DNA from: Rhodamnia argentea
Lineage: Eukaryota > Streptophyta > Magnoliopsida > Myrtales > Myrtaceae
NCBI RefSeq assembly: GCF_020921035.1
Contig: NC_063151.1
Span: 5,084,001 to 5,148,000, forward strand
Direction of reading: 5' to 3'
DNA length: 64,000 nt
Shown: in pieces, positions 10,862-26,606 of the stretch
How positions within the stretch are numbered: the stretch's first letter is position 1
How the letters are laid out: every line of letters starts with the position of its first letter
Position numbers and translations under genes: made by a program
The notes under the pieces: model-generated
Seen by the model: only the letters and a program-made list of their open reading frames with translations
What the model was told of the DNA's origin: nothing
Databases searched by the model: none

Positions 10862-13800
10862 CTAGTGCCTATTATTGAGCGATCTGCTCAATTTGGAGGC
10901 CAGAGCAAGTGCCTTTGCCCTCGTATCCATTGTCATCAACTCTTTCTCCGCACGCCGTTGACGTTGTCTCACGTTCTTTGCACGTTTCGGGGCTAACCGA
11001 TTGTCTCTTTCGAGAAATGCAAGCCTAAACTTTTCAGCCACTGATAATTCAGATGTCGGGCTAAACTTTTCAGCCACTGATAATTCAGATGTCGGGCTAG
11101 ATAGAGGTGCGGAAATCCTCCTGGGTCTAAGTCCAGACACAGCCCATGTCTCGGGATCAATATCCTTAACAAAGGTTTCATCCAATATGACATCTGGCCA
11201 CGCTTCCCTTGGAGCTTGGGTCCATCTTTGAGTGAAAGGTGACGGCTTGGGGTTTACTGTGATGCGCGGGCATTCAGCAGAAAAATCCTCCAGAGTATTT
11301 TTATCTATCCTTGGCTGCATGAAATGAAAATCAAAAGGCAGAAGCTAAGTTGTTTGTTCTTCATAGTGTAAGAGCAAAAACAGGAGAATGGACTCCATAT
11401 TCTTGTCATGATTTTAAAATGGTTGACAACAAAATAACTGAACATACTAACAATGCAAAGATCCAAAATCTCAGTCCCAGTTGAACCTTCCAGCCTTTGT
11501 GAAGCAGATGAAAACGGCGAAGATGAAAAAACTGGATAAGTAACTACAAAGAGTAAATTCATACCCAGACAAGCCACCGCAACGAATGTGCGCCATCTAT
11601 GATTTCCGCAGCATCAAGTTCCTCCCATGAATCACCATCCACATCATGCAGCTTCGGTTTCAATATGCCCAAACAACAACGTGCTGTGTAGTCACTCCTC
11701 GGGCACCCTCTGCAAATCAACTTTGGTTCATTTCCTGTTAGGAGTTTTATACCCCATGTCAAACCCAAGAAAATGGGTTCCAAAAGTTACACTATTTATG
11801 TGGAAACCATCGGGGCAGAAGTTGAAGGCTTGAAGCTAAGTAAGCACCAGTTTAAAGCAGCAAAAGCAGTATACCATGCCATGGCTGGTCAAAACCTCTA
11901 AATAAAATGTTAAGGATAACCAACTTGTACGACATTCTAATCATAAAAATTGAGGTGCCAAATGAAGGGAAAGACCAAAAATGTTGCTCAAGATAGTACT
12001 TTGGTAGTAACTCTCGACTAATTGTACAAACTCTCTTACTCTCTCCGCTCAAAGTATCCATGTATTTAACGACAAAATCAGATCTGTCATCTTGGGTATG
12101 CCAGTTGACATGCAAGGAGCAAACAATTAATCTCAATCTCTAATTATAGTTCCTTATATGGAGAAGAGCAACTGAGTGTTCTTATTATTCAAAACTTCAA
12201 CCAATAAATGCGCAGAATGTTTTTCACCCTCACCCTGAATACAGTACGCTGACTAGCTGTGGAGCAAGATACAAGCTTAAGGTTCTTCCGTAATATACAA
12301 GGATTATTCTAGTGAAGCATGATTAGGAGCAATGAGGATTTAGCTTAAGGTGATAATATGTATGCATCAGAAGTAAATGATACTTCTAAATTTTAAAATA
12401 ATGCCCTTTCACATGCTTGGATATTTGGAGTAACAAGAGGCTTTGCCCAAGATGGCATTAATTGCACCGTGTAATGACATACGCTAATCATTATAAGTGT
12501 GTAAAGCAAAGAGAAGAAGGACGACAACGGTCATTGAAGTGAAAATCGCCAATGTTGACATAGGCAGAGTCCATACCCACATCTCAAAGTTTCTAGCGAA
12601 TGACAATGCTGCAAAACTCCAGAAACACCAGCCACAGTGATATTTGCACACCGACTGCACAAAAATAAATCATCTTAATATGATAGTATTCATTTACAAC
12701 TTTGTCAGCATGAGATAGTACCTAGTCTAACAAGCAAGTTTTTCAGAGAACAGATAAATTTCAGAGGTAAAATAACCAAGTAAAGACTGGCAGAATGGCG
12801 GTACAGCATTGCTCTTGACATTTCACATGCAACAAAAAAAAGCAAAAAAGAAAAAAAGAAAAAGAAAAAGCCAACAGATAGTCAGCATATAACTTGGTAG
12901 ATTTGCTTAAAAACGGAAAGAAGAACTACAACTATGAAATCATGACGCTGGGGAAAACAGAGGTCCTCCGTTTCATGCATCTATTCGACTTATCACATGA
13001 AAGCATGGGCAAAAAGAAATTCCCTCTTGACTCCTAGAAAAGTGGGGTTACACACATTATCTCACGTATGCTTTTTACCCTCAGCTCACCCTAGCCCTCG
13101 GCCTATATGGAGGGTAGAGGGCTTAAGAACCGTTGTCCTGTATTTACTCTTTTTACTTTTCCAAGCAACAGATCGACATCATACATACTTGGACTCTTGT
13201 AAATTCACAGTAATCTCTTGAAGAACTTCCCTCTTAAAAGTCAATCCCTTTAATCCTTTAGAAAGAAAAGATAAAGGTTGGTAGGGCTTAGGTGGAAAGA
13301 CAAGGCAAAGTGACATTCCTTTCATTTGCCAAACACAAGGCATTCACGTGTTCATGATTTGTTGCTTAATGCTTTAAGGAACCAACTACAAATCCTTGAC
13401 ATACCCTATTACATGTAAAAACAAGTTCAGCGAAAAAGGAAAAAAGAAGTCGCGAACATAGAGTGGAGCACTTGACCCAGCCTGGGTAGGACCCATGTGT
13501 AACATGGAGACAATAGTTCCCATCCCCTTTCTGGGAAGTGTTGAGGCACACATAAGGAAATCAAATGACTTAAGGTGAGGCCTATGAGACCCCCTAAAAT
13601 AACTAATGTAACTTAAGTACCTTATATCCACAGCTCGAAGAGACCTGCATATTCCAGCTAATTTAATCAATCCCACATCAGAAACATTTGAACCTGAGAT
13701 GTCAAGGATCTCCCATGAACCATCAGCCAAAGAAACAATTACATTGTTATCAAGTAACCGTCTCCTCCGAGCAATTGCTGCCACTGCCATCTGCCAATAG

Positions 13801-16230
13801 AAAAACCATGAGAAACAGAGGGACACCGTGTCCACTACGGAAAAATCATCTCAATAAAAAGTAGAAAAGGACCATTGACACTACAACATACTATGCCTGA
13901 CTCAAACCTATTAATTCTTGTTGACTTTATTTCCATAAAAAGAAAAATGCAGTCTGCTTGAAACAACATGTTTATCTTTTAGGCCTTCTTCCTACGAGCT
14001 ACACCTGAACGAGGCACTAATGGTGTTGAGTCTCAACCATTTACATGTTTCCCGTGTAACAAGTAACATGCGTGATGCACTCTAGCACTCAGTATGCTAT
14101 ACATGCTCAAAAAATTAATCTCTCAAATGTCCAACCCATCAGGCCAGCAGAAGATTACATTCACATCTTAAGGTCCATGATTCTTCCTTTTATACACATG
14201 AAATAAATGCAAACTAGAGCTCCAACACATACCCTATTTGGTTCAGTCTTAGCCTATTGGGTTCCGATCATAGCAAGGGTATTTATACTTTATTGACTAG
14301 CTTATTAGCTCATAATAATAATCTATTTATGTTACTCCCGACATGATTGAGAAAATTGGCGACACACCTTGCTATAGACTATAGACGTCCAAAAAAATAA
14401 AAATAAAAAACTGGCAACACACTTGTTCGTTTTCTTTTCTTGGGTTGCGCTAGGTGGAGGGGAGAGGGAGAAAGAAGAGGGAAGAGGGGGGAGAGGGGCG
14501 GGGGGGGGGGGGTTGGTGGTTTGTTGGAGTTCAATTATTCGACTTCCGAAGGTTTGAGACCCCGGACCCAAATCCATAGAACAAATACTTTTACATAAAT
14601 TGCATAGATTTGTTTCTGATTTGAGCAGAACTGAAGAATAGCCTTTGCAATTATCATGTTGTTTGGTTGTCTAATGGGACTCCAGGAAGGCAGAGTAGAA
14701 ATTACTCTGCTGGATAGTACATAAGTCGTTCCGAAAAAACAATGAGCAGACTCATGCGGTATCCAACATCTCGGGGGAGCAATTTATGACTAAAATGAGG
14801 TCGACTATATGCACAAGCATCAACTAGACAAGAAAATGTATGAAGAGCATGTCTTGCACTAACAATATCTTTTTTATATCTAGCTTGGCTGTCTAATGCA
14901 CAATTACTTGTACAATACCATGCTATGTATAAACTACTCGAGTAAACAAGTACCATAACAGCACTCAAGAACTGAAATTCTGCAAAGACATGGAAAAAAC
15001 ACGACTGAGTTGCTCTCATCATGTTCGACATGTAGAAAAGACCCCCATCCCTATGATTTTTCCATCAAACTATATACATCCACAACACCAACAAATGTCA
15101 TATTCCCCCCATTTTGACATTCATTCTTCGCATGACTAATGCATGAGATAACATACACTCATCGAGTGAAACCATCATGTTAAGATGTGAACCCTTGGTA
15201 AGACATAGCTGCTTAGGTGAAGGCAACTTAAAAAATGATGAGACAATTGATGCCGTAGAGGAAACAGCTTCTCATCACAACATCGAAGCACAAGGAAGGG
15301 TTCTCACTCTCTGGAGAAATTTTGATGAGAACAATAAAACTGGACGCAAGTAATTAATTGGCACAAACAATAGAGTAGGATTGTAAAGGGCAATTTGACA
15401 ACATGAGCGTGCTCGATTGCTCTTCATGCACAGATTGTCCAAAAATTATCCCCAGTTGCAAGAGTTAAGTTCGCACAACTATACATGAGAAAACTCCAAA
15501 TGAAAACCTTAATATCCGCAGGGAAGGTAACGGCAATCTCTTCCAAATCTGTAATTATATCCTCCAAGTGCTTGCCGACAACCCCAACACAGAGACTGAC
15601 CAGACTTGGTGGCTTTGACCTCTTGACTGGCGGCCCTATATGGACAACCACGATGCAGTGAGTAAACACAGCAGATTCATATCCCATACTAGCCCATACA
15701 CACACCAAAATACCTATAGAATAACAAGCTACGGTACAATATCTATTCACAGCAACAGCCAGAGAAGCACAATCATTCGAGATCATTATTGCAAAACCTA
15801 CATTGAAAAAAAGAAGAAAGAACAGAAAAAACTGCGCCCGAGCTTCTGGACAGAGGTGCCGGATTCAGACGTCGAAGCTTCATCCACAAAACAGCACATC
15901 ACAACCGACGAGGCAAAAGAGATTACAACGGTCAAACCAGTTTACAAAGAGAAACATCGTTCTTACGGCGGCTAAATTTACAGCGCGCGGCATCGAGAAC
16001 TCGATCTAGGTCAAAGAGAAAGGACATCCTCACACGATCGATCACTCGATACACGCAGGAACTCACAATCACAAGCAAGTAACGACACGATCGATCACAT
16101 CGGCACGGCGTACACGTACGAACGGGCGAGAACGGGAGACAAAGAGACCTGACGATCGGAGCGAGGAGGCGGAATCGAGTTTGGGAACGGGATCGGTGAC
16201 TGCGGCGAACTTTGCTTTGCCCTCTTCCAT
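10862..16230 (-). CDS. RNI-like leucine-rich-repeat family protein, 6 exons, 351 aa
   Basis: Exons in transcription order: 16149-16230, 15508-15635, 13621-13790, 12577-12654, 11565-11709, 10862-11314. They join in frame to 1056 nt. ATG at 16228-16230 opens MEEGKAKF; the stop is TAG. The protein has a short Ser/Pro-rich head, an F-box-like segment (SLVSLCVGVVGKHLEDII... FPADIK), then ribonuclease-inhibitor-type repeats (LDISGSNVSDVGLIKL, VDISRCANITVAGV, LETLRCGGCPRS), a conserved WEELD...LRWLVWPRID block, and a basic C-terminus (APKRAKNVRQRQRRAEKE). It matches a conserved plant LRR family, single or low copy, of unknown biochemical role. A link to ubiquitin ligase adaptors is inference from fold only. 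A 12-residue block is exactly duplicated (see 11025-11096). The leader carries an AG microsatellite. Intron 2 is about 1.7 kb. Confidence 0.87.
11025..11096 (-). repeat. Exact 36-bp tandem duplication inside LRR-gene exon 6
   Basis: Positions 11025-11060 and 11061-11096 are identical. The duplication is in frame and gives the 12-residue block SPTSELSVAEKF twice in a row. It lies in the linker before the basic C-terminal region, and related proteins as I recall them have the block once. No mismatch separates the copies, so it is recent or an assembly artefact. Confidence 0.92.
14440..14515. repeat. Purine/G-rich tract in LRR-gene intron 2
   Basis: The plus strand has gagggga and agaggg phrases ending in about 14 consecutive G after position 14496. 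The transcript, from the minus strand, therefore carries a C-run and a long pyrimidine tract. It is a possible G-quadruplex or slippage site. The G-run length is the least reliable part of the sequence here. Confidence 0.6.
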
Positions 16231-16252
16231 GAAAATTGAGGCGACCAACATA

Positions 16253-16254
<2 letters not shown>

Positions 16255-16291
<37 letters not shown>
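16255..16291. repeat. (AG)n microsatellite in LRR-gene leader
   Basis: About 18 uninterrupted AG repeats lie 25 bases upstream of the minus-strand ATG at 16230. The transcript would read them as (CT)n, a common plant leader feature. Open frames of alternating Arg-Glu or Leu-Ser here are artefacts of the repeat. Confidence 0.9.
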
Positions 16292-16292
<1 letters not shown>

Positions 16293-16415
16293 CGCCGAGA
16301 TTCAACAGAGGAGAAAATATCAGTGATGCGGCAATTGCATCCTGTAAGAACCAGAGGAAGCCGGCGTCGCCGACTTTGGCAATACCACCACGAGTTGTTG
16401 TTTTAGACGGAGCAT

Positions 16416-19400
16416 AATCAATTAATTAAGCTTATGTGTGATTTTAGTCCTTAATTTGAACTTTGGACTTTGACTCTCTCTTTTTTTTTTTTTTGTATTA
16501 GACGTAAATTATTATTATTCTTTTACCTTTTAATTTTTCCTCCAAAAGTAAAACGTTATTCAAATTTCAAAGGGAAAAAGCCACCAAAAACCCTAAACTA
16601 TGCCTGTTGTGACACATTTACCCCAAACTTTTCTTTTGTATGCATGTGACACATTTACCCCAAACTTGTGCTCGTATGACACATTTACCCCAAACTTTTT
16701 GTTGTGACACAAAAAACTCCAAACTTATATTCGTATGACACATTTACCTCAAAACTTTGAGGTAAATGTGTCACACGAATATAAGTTTAGGATTTTTGAT
16801 GTCATAAAAAAATATTTTGGGGTAAATATGTCACACGGGTATAAGTTTAGGGTTTTCAATGTCACAAGAAAAAGTTTGGGGTAAATGTGTCACATGAGTA
16901 AAAGTTTGGGATTTTTGGTGTCACAAAAAAAAGTTTAGGGTAAATGTGACACGGTTGACATAGTTCGGGGTTTTTGGTGGTTTTTTCCCAATTTCAAAAG
17001 AAAATGTTATTTAAAAATTACGTGCGACTATGAATGTTTAGATAAATAAAGTATAGTACCACGCAATCAATTAATTAAGCTTATGTGTGATTTTAGTCCT
17101 TAATTTGTACTTTGGACTTTGACTTTTTTTTTTGTATTAGACATAAATTATTATTATTCTTTTTACCTTTTAATTTTTCCTCCAAAAGCAAAACGTTATT
17201 CAAAATTCAAAATAAAATGTTATTTAAAAATTACGTGCGACTATGAATGTTTAGGTAAATAAAGTATGGTACCACGCAATCAATTAATTAAGCTTATGTG
17301 TGATTTTAGTCCTTAATTTGAACTTTGGAATTTGACTTTTTTTTTTGTATTAGACATAAATTATTATTATTATTCTTTTACCTTTTAATTTTTCCTCCAA
17401 AAGTAAAACGTTATTCAAAATTCAAAAGAAAATGTTATTTAAAAATTACGTGTGACTATGAATGTTTAGGTAAATAAAGTATAGTACCACGCAATCAATT
17501 AATTAAGCTTATGTGTGATTTTAGTCCTTAATTTGTACTTTGGACTTTGACTTTTTTTTTTTGTATTAGACATAAATTATTATTATTATTCTTTTACCTT
17601 TTAATTTTTCCTCCAAAAGTAAAACGTTATTCAAAATTCAAAAGAAAATGTTATTTAAAAATTACGTGCGACTATGAATGTTTAGGTAAATAAAGTATAG
17701 TACCACGCAATCAATTAATTAAGCTTATGTGTGATTTTAGTCCTTAATTTGTACTTTGGACTTTGACTTTTTTTTTTTTGTATTAGACATAAATTATTAT
17801 TATTATTCTTTTACCTTTTAATTTTTCCTCCAAAAGTAAAACGTTATTCAAATTTCAAAAGAAAATGTTATTTAAAAATTACGTGTGACTATGAATGTTT
17901 AGGTAAATAAAGTATAGTACCACGCAATCAATTAATTAAGCTTATGTGTGATTTTAGTCCTTAATTTGTACTTTGGACTTTGACTTTTTTTTGTATTAGA
18001 CATAAATTATTATTATTATTCTTTTACCTTTTAATTTTTCCTCCAAAAGTAAAAAGTTATTCAAATTTCAAAAGAAAATGTTATTTAAAAATTACGTGCG
18101 ACTATGAATGTTTAGGTAAATAAAGTATGGTACCACACAATCAATTAATTAAGCTTATGTGTGATTTTAGTCCTTAATTTGAACTTTGGACTTTGACTTT
18201 TTTTTTTTTGTATTAGACATAAATTATTATTATTATTCTTTTACCTTTTAATTTTTCCTCCAAAAGTAAAACGTTATTCAAAATTCAAAAGAAAATGTTA
18301 TTTAAAAATTACGTGTGACTATGAATGTTTAGGTAAATAAAGTATAGTACCACGCAATCAATTAATTAAGCTTATGTGTGATTTTAGTCCTTAATTTGTA
18401 CTTTGGACTTTGACTTTTTTTTTTTTGTATTAGACATAAATTATTATTATTATTATTCTTTTACCTTTTAATTTTTCCTCCAAAAGTAAAACGTTATTCA
18501 AAATTCAAAAGAAAATGTTATTTAAAAATTATGTGCGACTATGAATGTTTAGGTAAATAAAGTATAGTACCACGCAATCAATTAATTAAGCTTATGTGTG
18601 ATTTTAGTCCTTAATTTGTACTTTGGACTTTGACTTTTTTTTTTTGTATTAGACATAAATTATTATTATTATTCTTTTACCTTTTAATTTTTCCTCCAAA
18701 AGTAAAACGTTATTCAAAATTCAAAAGAAAATGTTATTTAAAAATTACGTGTGACTATGAATGTTTAGGTAAATAAAGTATAGTACCACGCAATCAATTA
18801 ATTAAGCTTATGTGTGATTTTAGTCCTTAATTTGTACTTTGGACTTTGACTTTTTTTTGTATTAGACATAAATTATTATTATTATTCTTTTACCTTTTAA
18901 TTTTTCCTCCAAAAGTAAAACGTTATTCAAATTTCAAAAGAAAATGTTATTTAAAAATTACGTGCGACTATGAATGTTTAGGTAAATAAAGTATGGTACC
19001 ACACAATCAATTAATTAAGCTTATGTGTGATTTTAGTCCTTAATTTGAACTTTGGACTTTGACTTTTTTTTTTTGTATTAGACATAAATTATTATTATTA
19101 TTCTTTTACCTTTTAATTTTTCCTCCAAAAGTAAAACGTTATTCAAATTTCAAAAGAAAATGTTATTTAAAAATTACGTGTGACTATGAATGTTTAGGTA
19201 AATAAAGTATAGTACCACGCAATCAATTAATTAAGCTTATGTGTGATTTTAGTCCTTAATTTGTACTTTGGACTTTGACTTTTTTTTTGTATTAGACATA
19301 AATTATTATTATTATTCTTTTACCTTTTAATTTTTCCTCCAAAAGTAAAACGTTATTCAAAATTCAAAAGAAAATGTTATTTAAAAATTACATGTGACTA

Positions 19401-19650
19401 TGAATGTTTAGGTAAATAAAGTATGGTACCACACAATCAATTAATTAAGCTTATGTGTGATTTTAGTCCTTAATTTGAACTTTGGACTTTGACTTTTTTT
19501 TTTTTTTGTATTAGACATAAATTATTATTATTCTTTTACCTTTTAATTTTTCCTCCAAAAGTAAAACGTTATTCAAATTTCAAAAAAAAATGTTATTTAA
19601 AAATTACGTGTGACTATGAATGTTTAGGAAAATAAAGTATGGTATCACGC
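16416..19650. repeat. Tandem satellite, 13 monomers of ~216 bp with higher-order structure
   Basis: The phrase 'aatcaattaattaagctt' starts each monomer at 16416, 17065, 17278, 17493, 17709, 17926, 18139, 18356, 18576, 18792, 19005, 19221 and 19435; the array ends at 19650 where 'aatattc' replaces it. Monomers are 213-220 bp after removing the element in the first one. Length differences come mainly from the T-run before 'gtattaga' and the number of 'att' repeats. Each has a conserved HindIII-type AAGCTT. Diagnostic variants (gcgac/gtgac, atagt/atggt, acgc/acac, gtact/gaact) recur every four monomers, about 866 bp, over much of the array. No coding potential. Confidence 0.95.
16572..16989. mobile_element. 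418-bp MITE nested in the first satellite monomer
   Basis: The ends are inverted repeats: GGGAAAAAGCCACCAAAAAC on the left and GGGAAAAAACCACCAAAAAC as the reverse complement of the right, extending to about 31 bp. It is flanked by an exact 9-bp direct repeat, aatttcaaa, at 16563-16571 and 16990-16998, which reads as a single copy in other monomers. The body is a large imperfect palindrome built from the phrase 'gtgacacatttaccccaaact' and its complement. A 9-bp target duplication points to Mutator-type (MULE) transposase. It has no coding capacity. Confidence 0.9.
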
Positions 19651-20466
19651 AATATTCAAATAAAACCAAAATAAAAGTCAATCCAAGCAGGACGGGCTAA
19701 GAAATTTCTTTCAATGCCAGTATATTTTAAAGCAAGTGGACAGGTACAGTGGATACAATTTGCTCATATCTATAATTTTTTCAGTTTGGAAATTCATAAG
19801 AAAAATTAAATTTAAAAGAGAAACCAAGCTCCAGCATCCATGTTCGGGCCTAGCACGCAGATTAGCACAAAATCGATAATGACTAATGCCCGCCTTGCCC
19901 GGCGTGCTCGGGCCTCGCCGACCTAGGCATGACTCACCTCGACGTTCTCGTGAGATTTTCAGACATCGCAGATTCTTATTCGGAAACGTAAGGAGAAGAA
20001 CATTGCTTCATATTTTTCTTTTTCCTTTTATTTTCTTTTTCTGGAATATTTTTTTTTTTTAACCAGCTCAACCCAAAAAAGAAAGGAGGTCATTGTGTAC
20101 ATTTGCTTTATCCAAATTAGAGGATATGCCAATTGGACGGGCCTCGTGCTTATCCTTTTCCCCCCTTTCTCGATTCTTCTCTCCATCGACGCCAAACATC
20201 AGAACAAAAGCACTTTAGCGGGACCCACCCAGCGCGACCCGAATCTTGGGGATTGCCAGCCCGCGGTCGGGGCGCGTGCCCTTTGCGCGTGACGCGCGAT
20301 CGTCACAGCTGTCCCGCTCGCGTCGCGCATCATGCAACCATCGCCGTCTACCTAATCCGGCGAATCATCTGGACCGCCCAAGTTTCCTCGAAGGAGCGGC
20401 ATTCAGCACGGGGGTCCACCACGGGTTCAATTCGTGTGGCTGATATCAAACCGCCTCCAACGACCC
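19651..20466. other. Intergenic sequence upstream of eIF1
   Basis: Unique-looking DNA: AT-rich to about 20050, then GC-rich with several cgcg-containing phrases from 20220 to 20460. The latter part is probably the eIF1 promoter. Open frames here are short and show no recognisable protein. No repeat was recognised. Confidence 0.5.
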
Positions 20467-20474
20467 TATATATA
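20467..20474 (+). promoter_or_regulatory. TATA box of the eIF1 gene
   Basis: TATATATA is set in GC-rich surroundings (ccctatatataggccc), about 90 bases before the leader-intron donor. This predicts transcription starting near 20500. The first leader exon has no upstream ATG. Confidence 0.75.
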
Positions 20475-20557
20475 GGCCCTCTTCTGGCTTGAGTCTCTCA
20501 ACGATTTCCAGAATTGCGCTTTCGATCTCTTGATCAGGTTCTCCGATATTTCTTCAG

Positions 20558-21317
20558 GTGAGCCTCCGAATTTTGCTTCGAGCCTTTCTTTCTCGTTCTG
20601 TAGTTGCAGGGGCTTTTTTGGGTTCTCTGTTCTGTTATGAAGTTGGTCTCTCTCTGGGATTCACGTTTTCTGCTAGTGATCATGGTCGATGCGTGTTAGG
20701 GAATGGTTGTGGATCTGCTTGTCGTGGAGAAGCTCGGTTCATGTGAAGTTGTTCTCAGTTGACCGTTTTCTAGTTTCTGTGATGCATGTGCGATCTCTAT
20801 CTTTCATGTCATCTTTGTTCTTGTTCACGCTTCTTGTTTCTTGGAGATTATCCGTGGGGCCTGTGCGGTGTTGCATAAATAATTCTGCTTCGTGTTGGTG
20901 AGCATGGACTAGATTTTGGTGACATGCTTTTGGTTGAGCTGGGTGTGAAAGAACCCCGTGTCTTGGTTTTGCGAGGAGCTGGAGATTGGGATTTCTCTGG
21001 GGTTCTGAATAGTTTTGATTAGACTATGTTGAGATCTTTATGTGTTCTTGTTCTTATGCCACAAACTCACTGTTTCGCATGGAATTGGTTCTCTCTTGAT
21101 TGTCAGGAATACGTTGCCATGGTTGGATGGGGTTGTGTACAAGTTTGCCATGTCTAGTTTTGTATTATTGAATTGTGAGTATCCGTCTAGCTCGTTAAGT
21201 CTGAGCTAGTTGTATATGATTTTTTGCTGTTTGGTGACTTGATCTAGACCGTATCATTGGGTTGAACTTATTTTTTCACTGCTAGTTGTTTCACCGCAAT
21301 ATATTCTTGATTCACAG
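20558..21317 (+). other. Leader intron of the eIF1 gene
   Basis: The donor cag|gtgagc is at 20558 and the likely acceptor ttcacag ends at 21317, giving a T-rich intron of about 760 bp entirely before the start codon. Such first introns often raise expression of plant housekeeping genes; that role is inferred here. Nearby alternative AGs leave the acceptor uncertain by some bases. Confidence 0.65.
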
Positions 21318-21369
21318 CAGCGCAGCATCCTCCTTCTGTGGTTCTAGAAGTCTAAATCCAGCAAATTAC

Positions 21370-21708
21370 ATGGTTGAAGTAGAATTCGAGCTTCCAACTG
21401 CTTTTGACCCATTCGCTGAGGGCAAGGACTCGGGTGCCCCTGGGGCAAAAGAGTATGTTCACATCCGCATCCAGCAAAGGAATGGAAAGAAGAGCTTGAC
21501 TACTGTGCAGGGGCTGAAGAAAGAATTCAGCTACGAGAAGATCCTCAAGGATCTGAAGAAGGAGTTCTGTTGTAATGGGAATGTTGTCCATGACAAGGAG
21601 CTTGGAAAAATCATTCAGCTGCAAGGCGATCAGCGGAAGAACGTCTCCCAGTTTCTGGTCCAGGCCGGCCTCGTGAAGAAAGACCAGATCAAGATCCATG
21701 GTTTTTAA
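21370..21708 (+). CDS. Translation initiation factor eIF1 (SUI1 type), 112 aa
   Basis: eIF1 binds the 40S subunit near the P site and enforces correct start-codon choice in the 43S scanning complex. The protein fits the plant family in length and sequence: the variable head MVEVEFELPTAFDPFAEG, then KEYVHIRIQQRNGKKSLTTV, KEFSYEKILKDLKKEFCCNG, LQGDQRKNVSQFL and the invariant end IKIHGF. The open frame extends upstream to 21286, but the ATG at 21370 matches the family start and lies just after the leader-intron acceptor. The coding part is a single exon. The 3' end faces the 3' end of the CDPK gene about 1.1 kb away. Confidence 0.96.
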   Translation: MVEVEFELPTAFDPFAEGKDSGAPGAKEYVHIRIQQRNGKKSLTTVQGLKKEFSYEKILKDLKKEFCCNGNVVHDKELGKIIQLQGDQRKNVSQFLVQAGLVKKDQIKIHGF

Positions 21709-22787
21709 GGTAGGCCCCGGGTTCATGATTGGTCACGGTTTTGTGTGCCTACTACTATGGTAACTGGAGGTGCTTTTGCTTTTATGTGGGTTCTGTAGAG
21801 TCAATAATCTGGTGGCTTTGACTGCTGGAGAAGGTTGTGTTTTTTTCCTCCTTTTGGTTTCTCTTTGATGCTGGCGAAACTCGTAAACTTCAATGGGATG
21901 TTATGATCCTGTGTGGAGAATGGGATTTGGAAGTTCAGATATTGATATGATAACTTCTCGCGTTGATATGTTTGCTCAATTTCCATGACATGGTGCTGTG
22001 ATTTTAAGGTCGAGAAACCCTCTATCGACAAAAAAGGCAGGGTAGGTCTATGGTGGCTTGACCAAATGAATGTTTATACTCTTCATCCTACCAACTTTAA
22101 TTGCTATACAATTGTAATTAGAAAGGACATAAAAGTCTAATCTGGGTAGATGACAATTGCGTGCATAGTCAATTGAAGAACCATGAGACGTAACTGCTGG
22201 TGCAGCATGTTTTGTCATTTCTCCATCTCATTCATTCAAGAGTCCCTGTTCTTCCACAGCTTTAAGATGTCTGGAGAGGATTCTCATCCTTTCCAAAGAA
22301 CATATAGAAATAGAATGTCTCCTTTTTAGAAGAATGGGGTAACCTCCATCAATTATTTCATTTATGGCAAACCTTGAGCAAGATGACAACAATTCAAACT
22401 ATCAATCAGACAAAAACTGCAAGCGAAGTCAATGATCCTTCAATCAGTTTTGCCACTCTCTGGTTTTGGAACCATAAGGTTCAAAAGAGAGGATTTTTAC
22501 CATAATTTGCAACAGTAAAGAAGCAGCTTCTTCAGCTGTGTTTTCAAATGACCTCTTCTCACAGTTATCTTCAAGAAATTAACAGTACAAAAATTGTACC
22601 ATAGGGAAGGCCCAAGAAAATGCCATGAGTTGCATGCTTCCATCTGGCATCTCAGGAGAACCAAAGCAGATCTCAAACTAGAATTGACTTTCCAGGTCAA
22701 GTACGTTGAAGGATAACAGCTTCCGTATTTTAGAGTGCTTAACTTCAATTTACAATAGGTTCATCCGGAGGCATGAAAGAGAGCCCC
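21709..22787. other. Intergenic between convergent eIF1 and CDPK genes
   Basis: 3' untranslated sequence of both genes plus plain AT-rich DNA. I saw no repeat, RNA gene or further coding region. Confidence 0.5.

Positions 22788-26606
<3,819 letters not shown>

Noticed and set aside
16069..16417. Frames with alternating Arg-Glu or Leu-Ser
   Set aside because: The AG microsatellite translated; the minus-strand one only overlaps the true LRR start at 16230.
16416..19650. Possible CRISPR array (regular repeats)
   Set aside because: Repeats are directly adjacent ~216-bp monomers without spacers, in a plant nuclear setting.
20095..20492. GC-rich open frames upstream of eIF1
   Set aside because: They overlap the probable promoter and TATA box and match no protein family I know.
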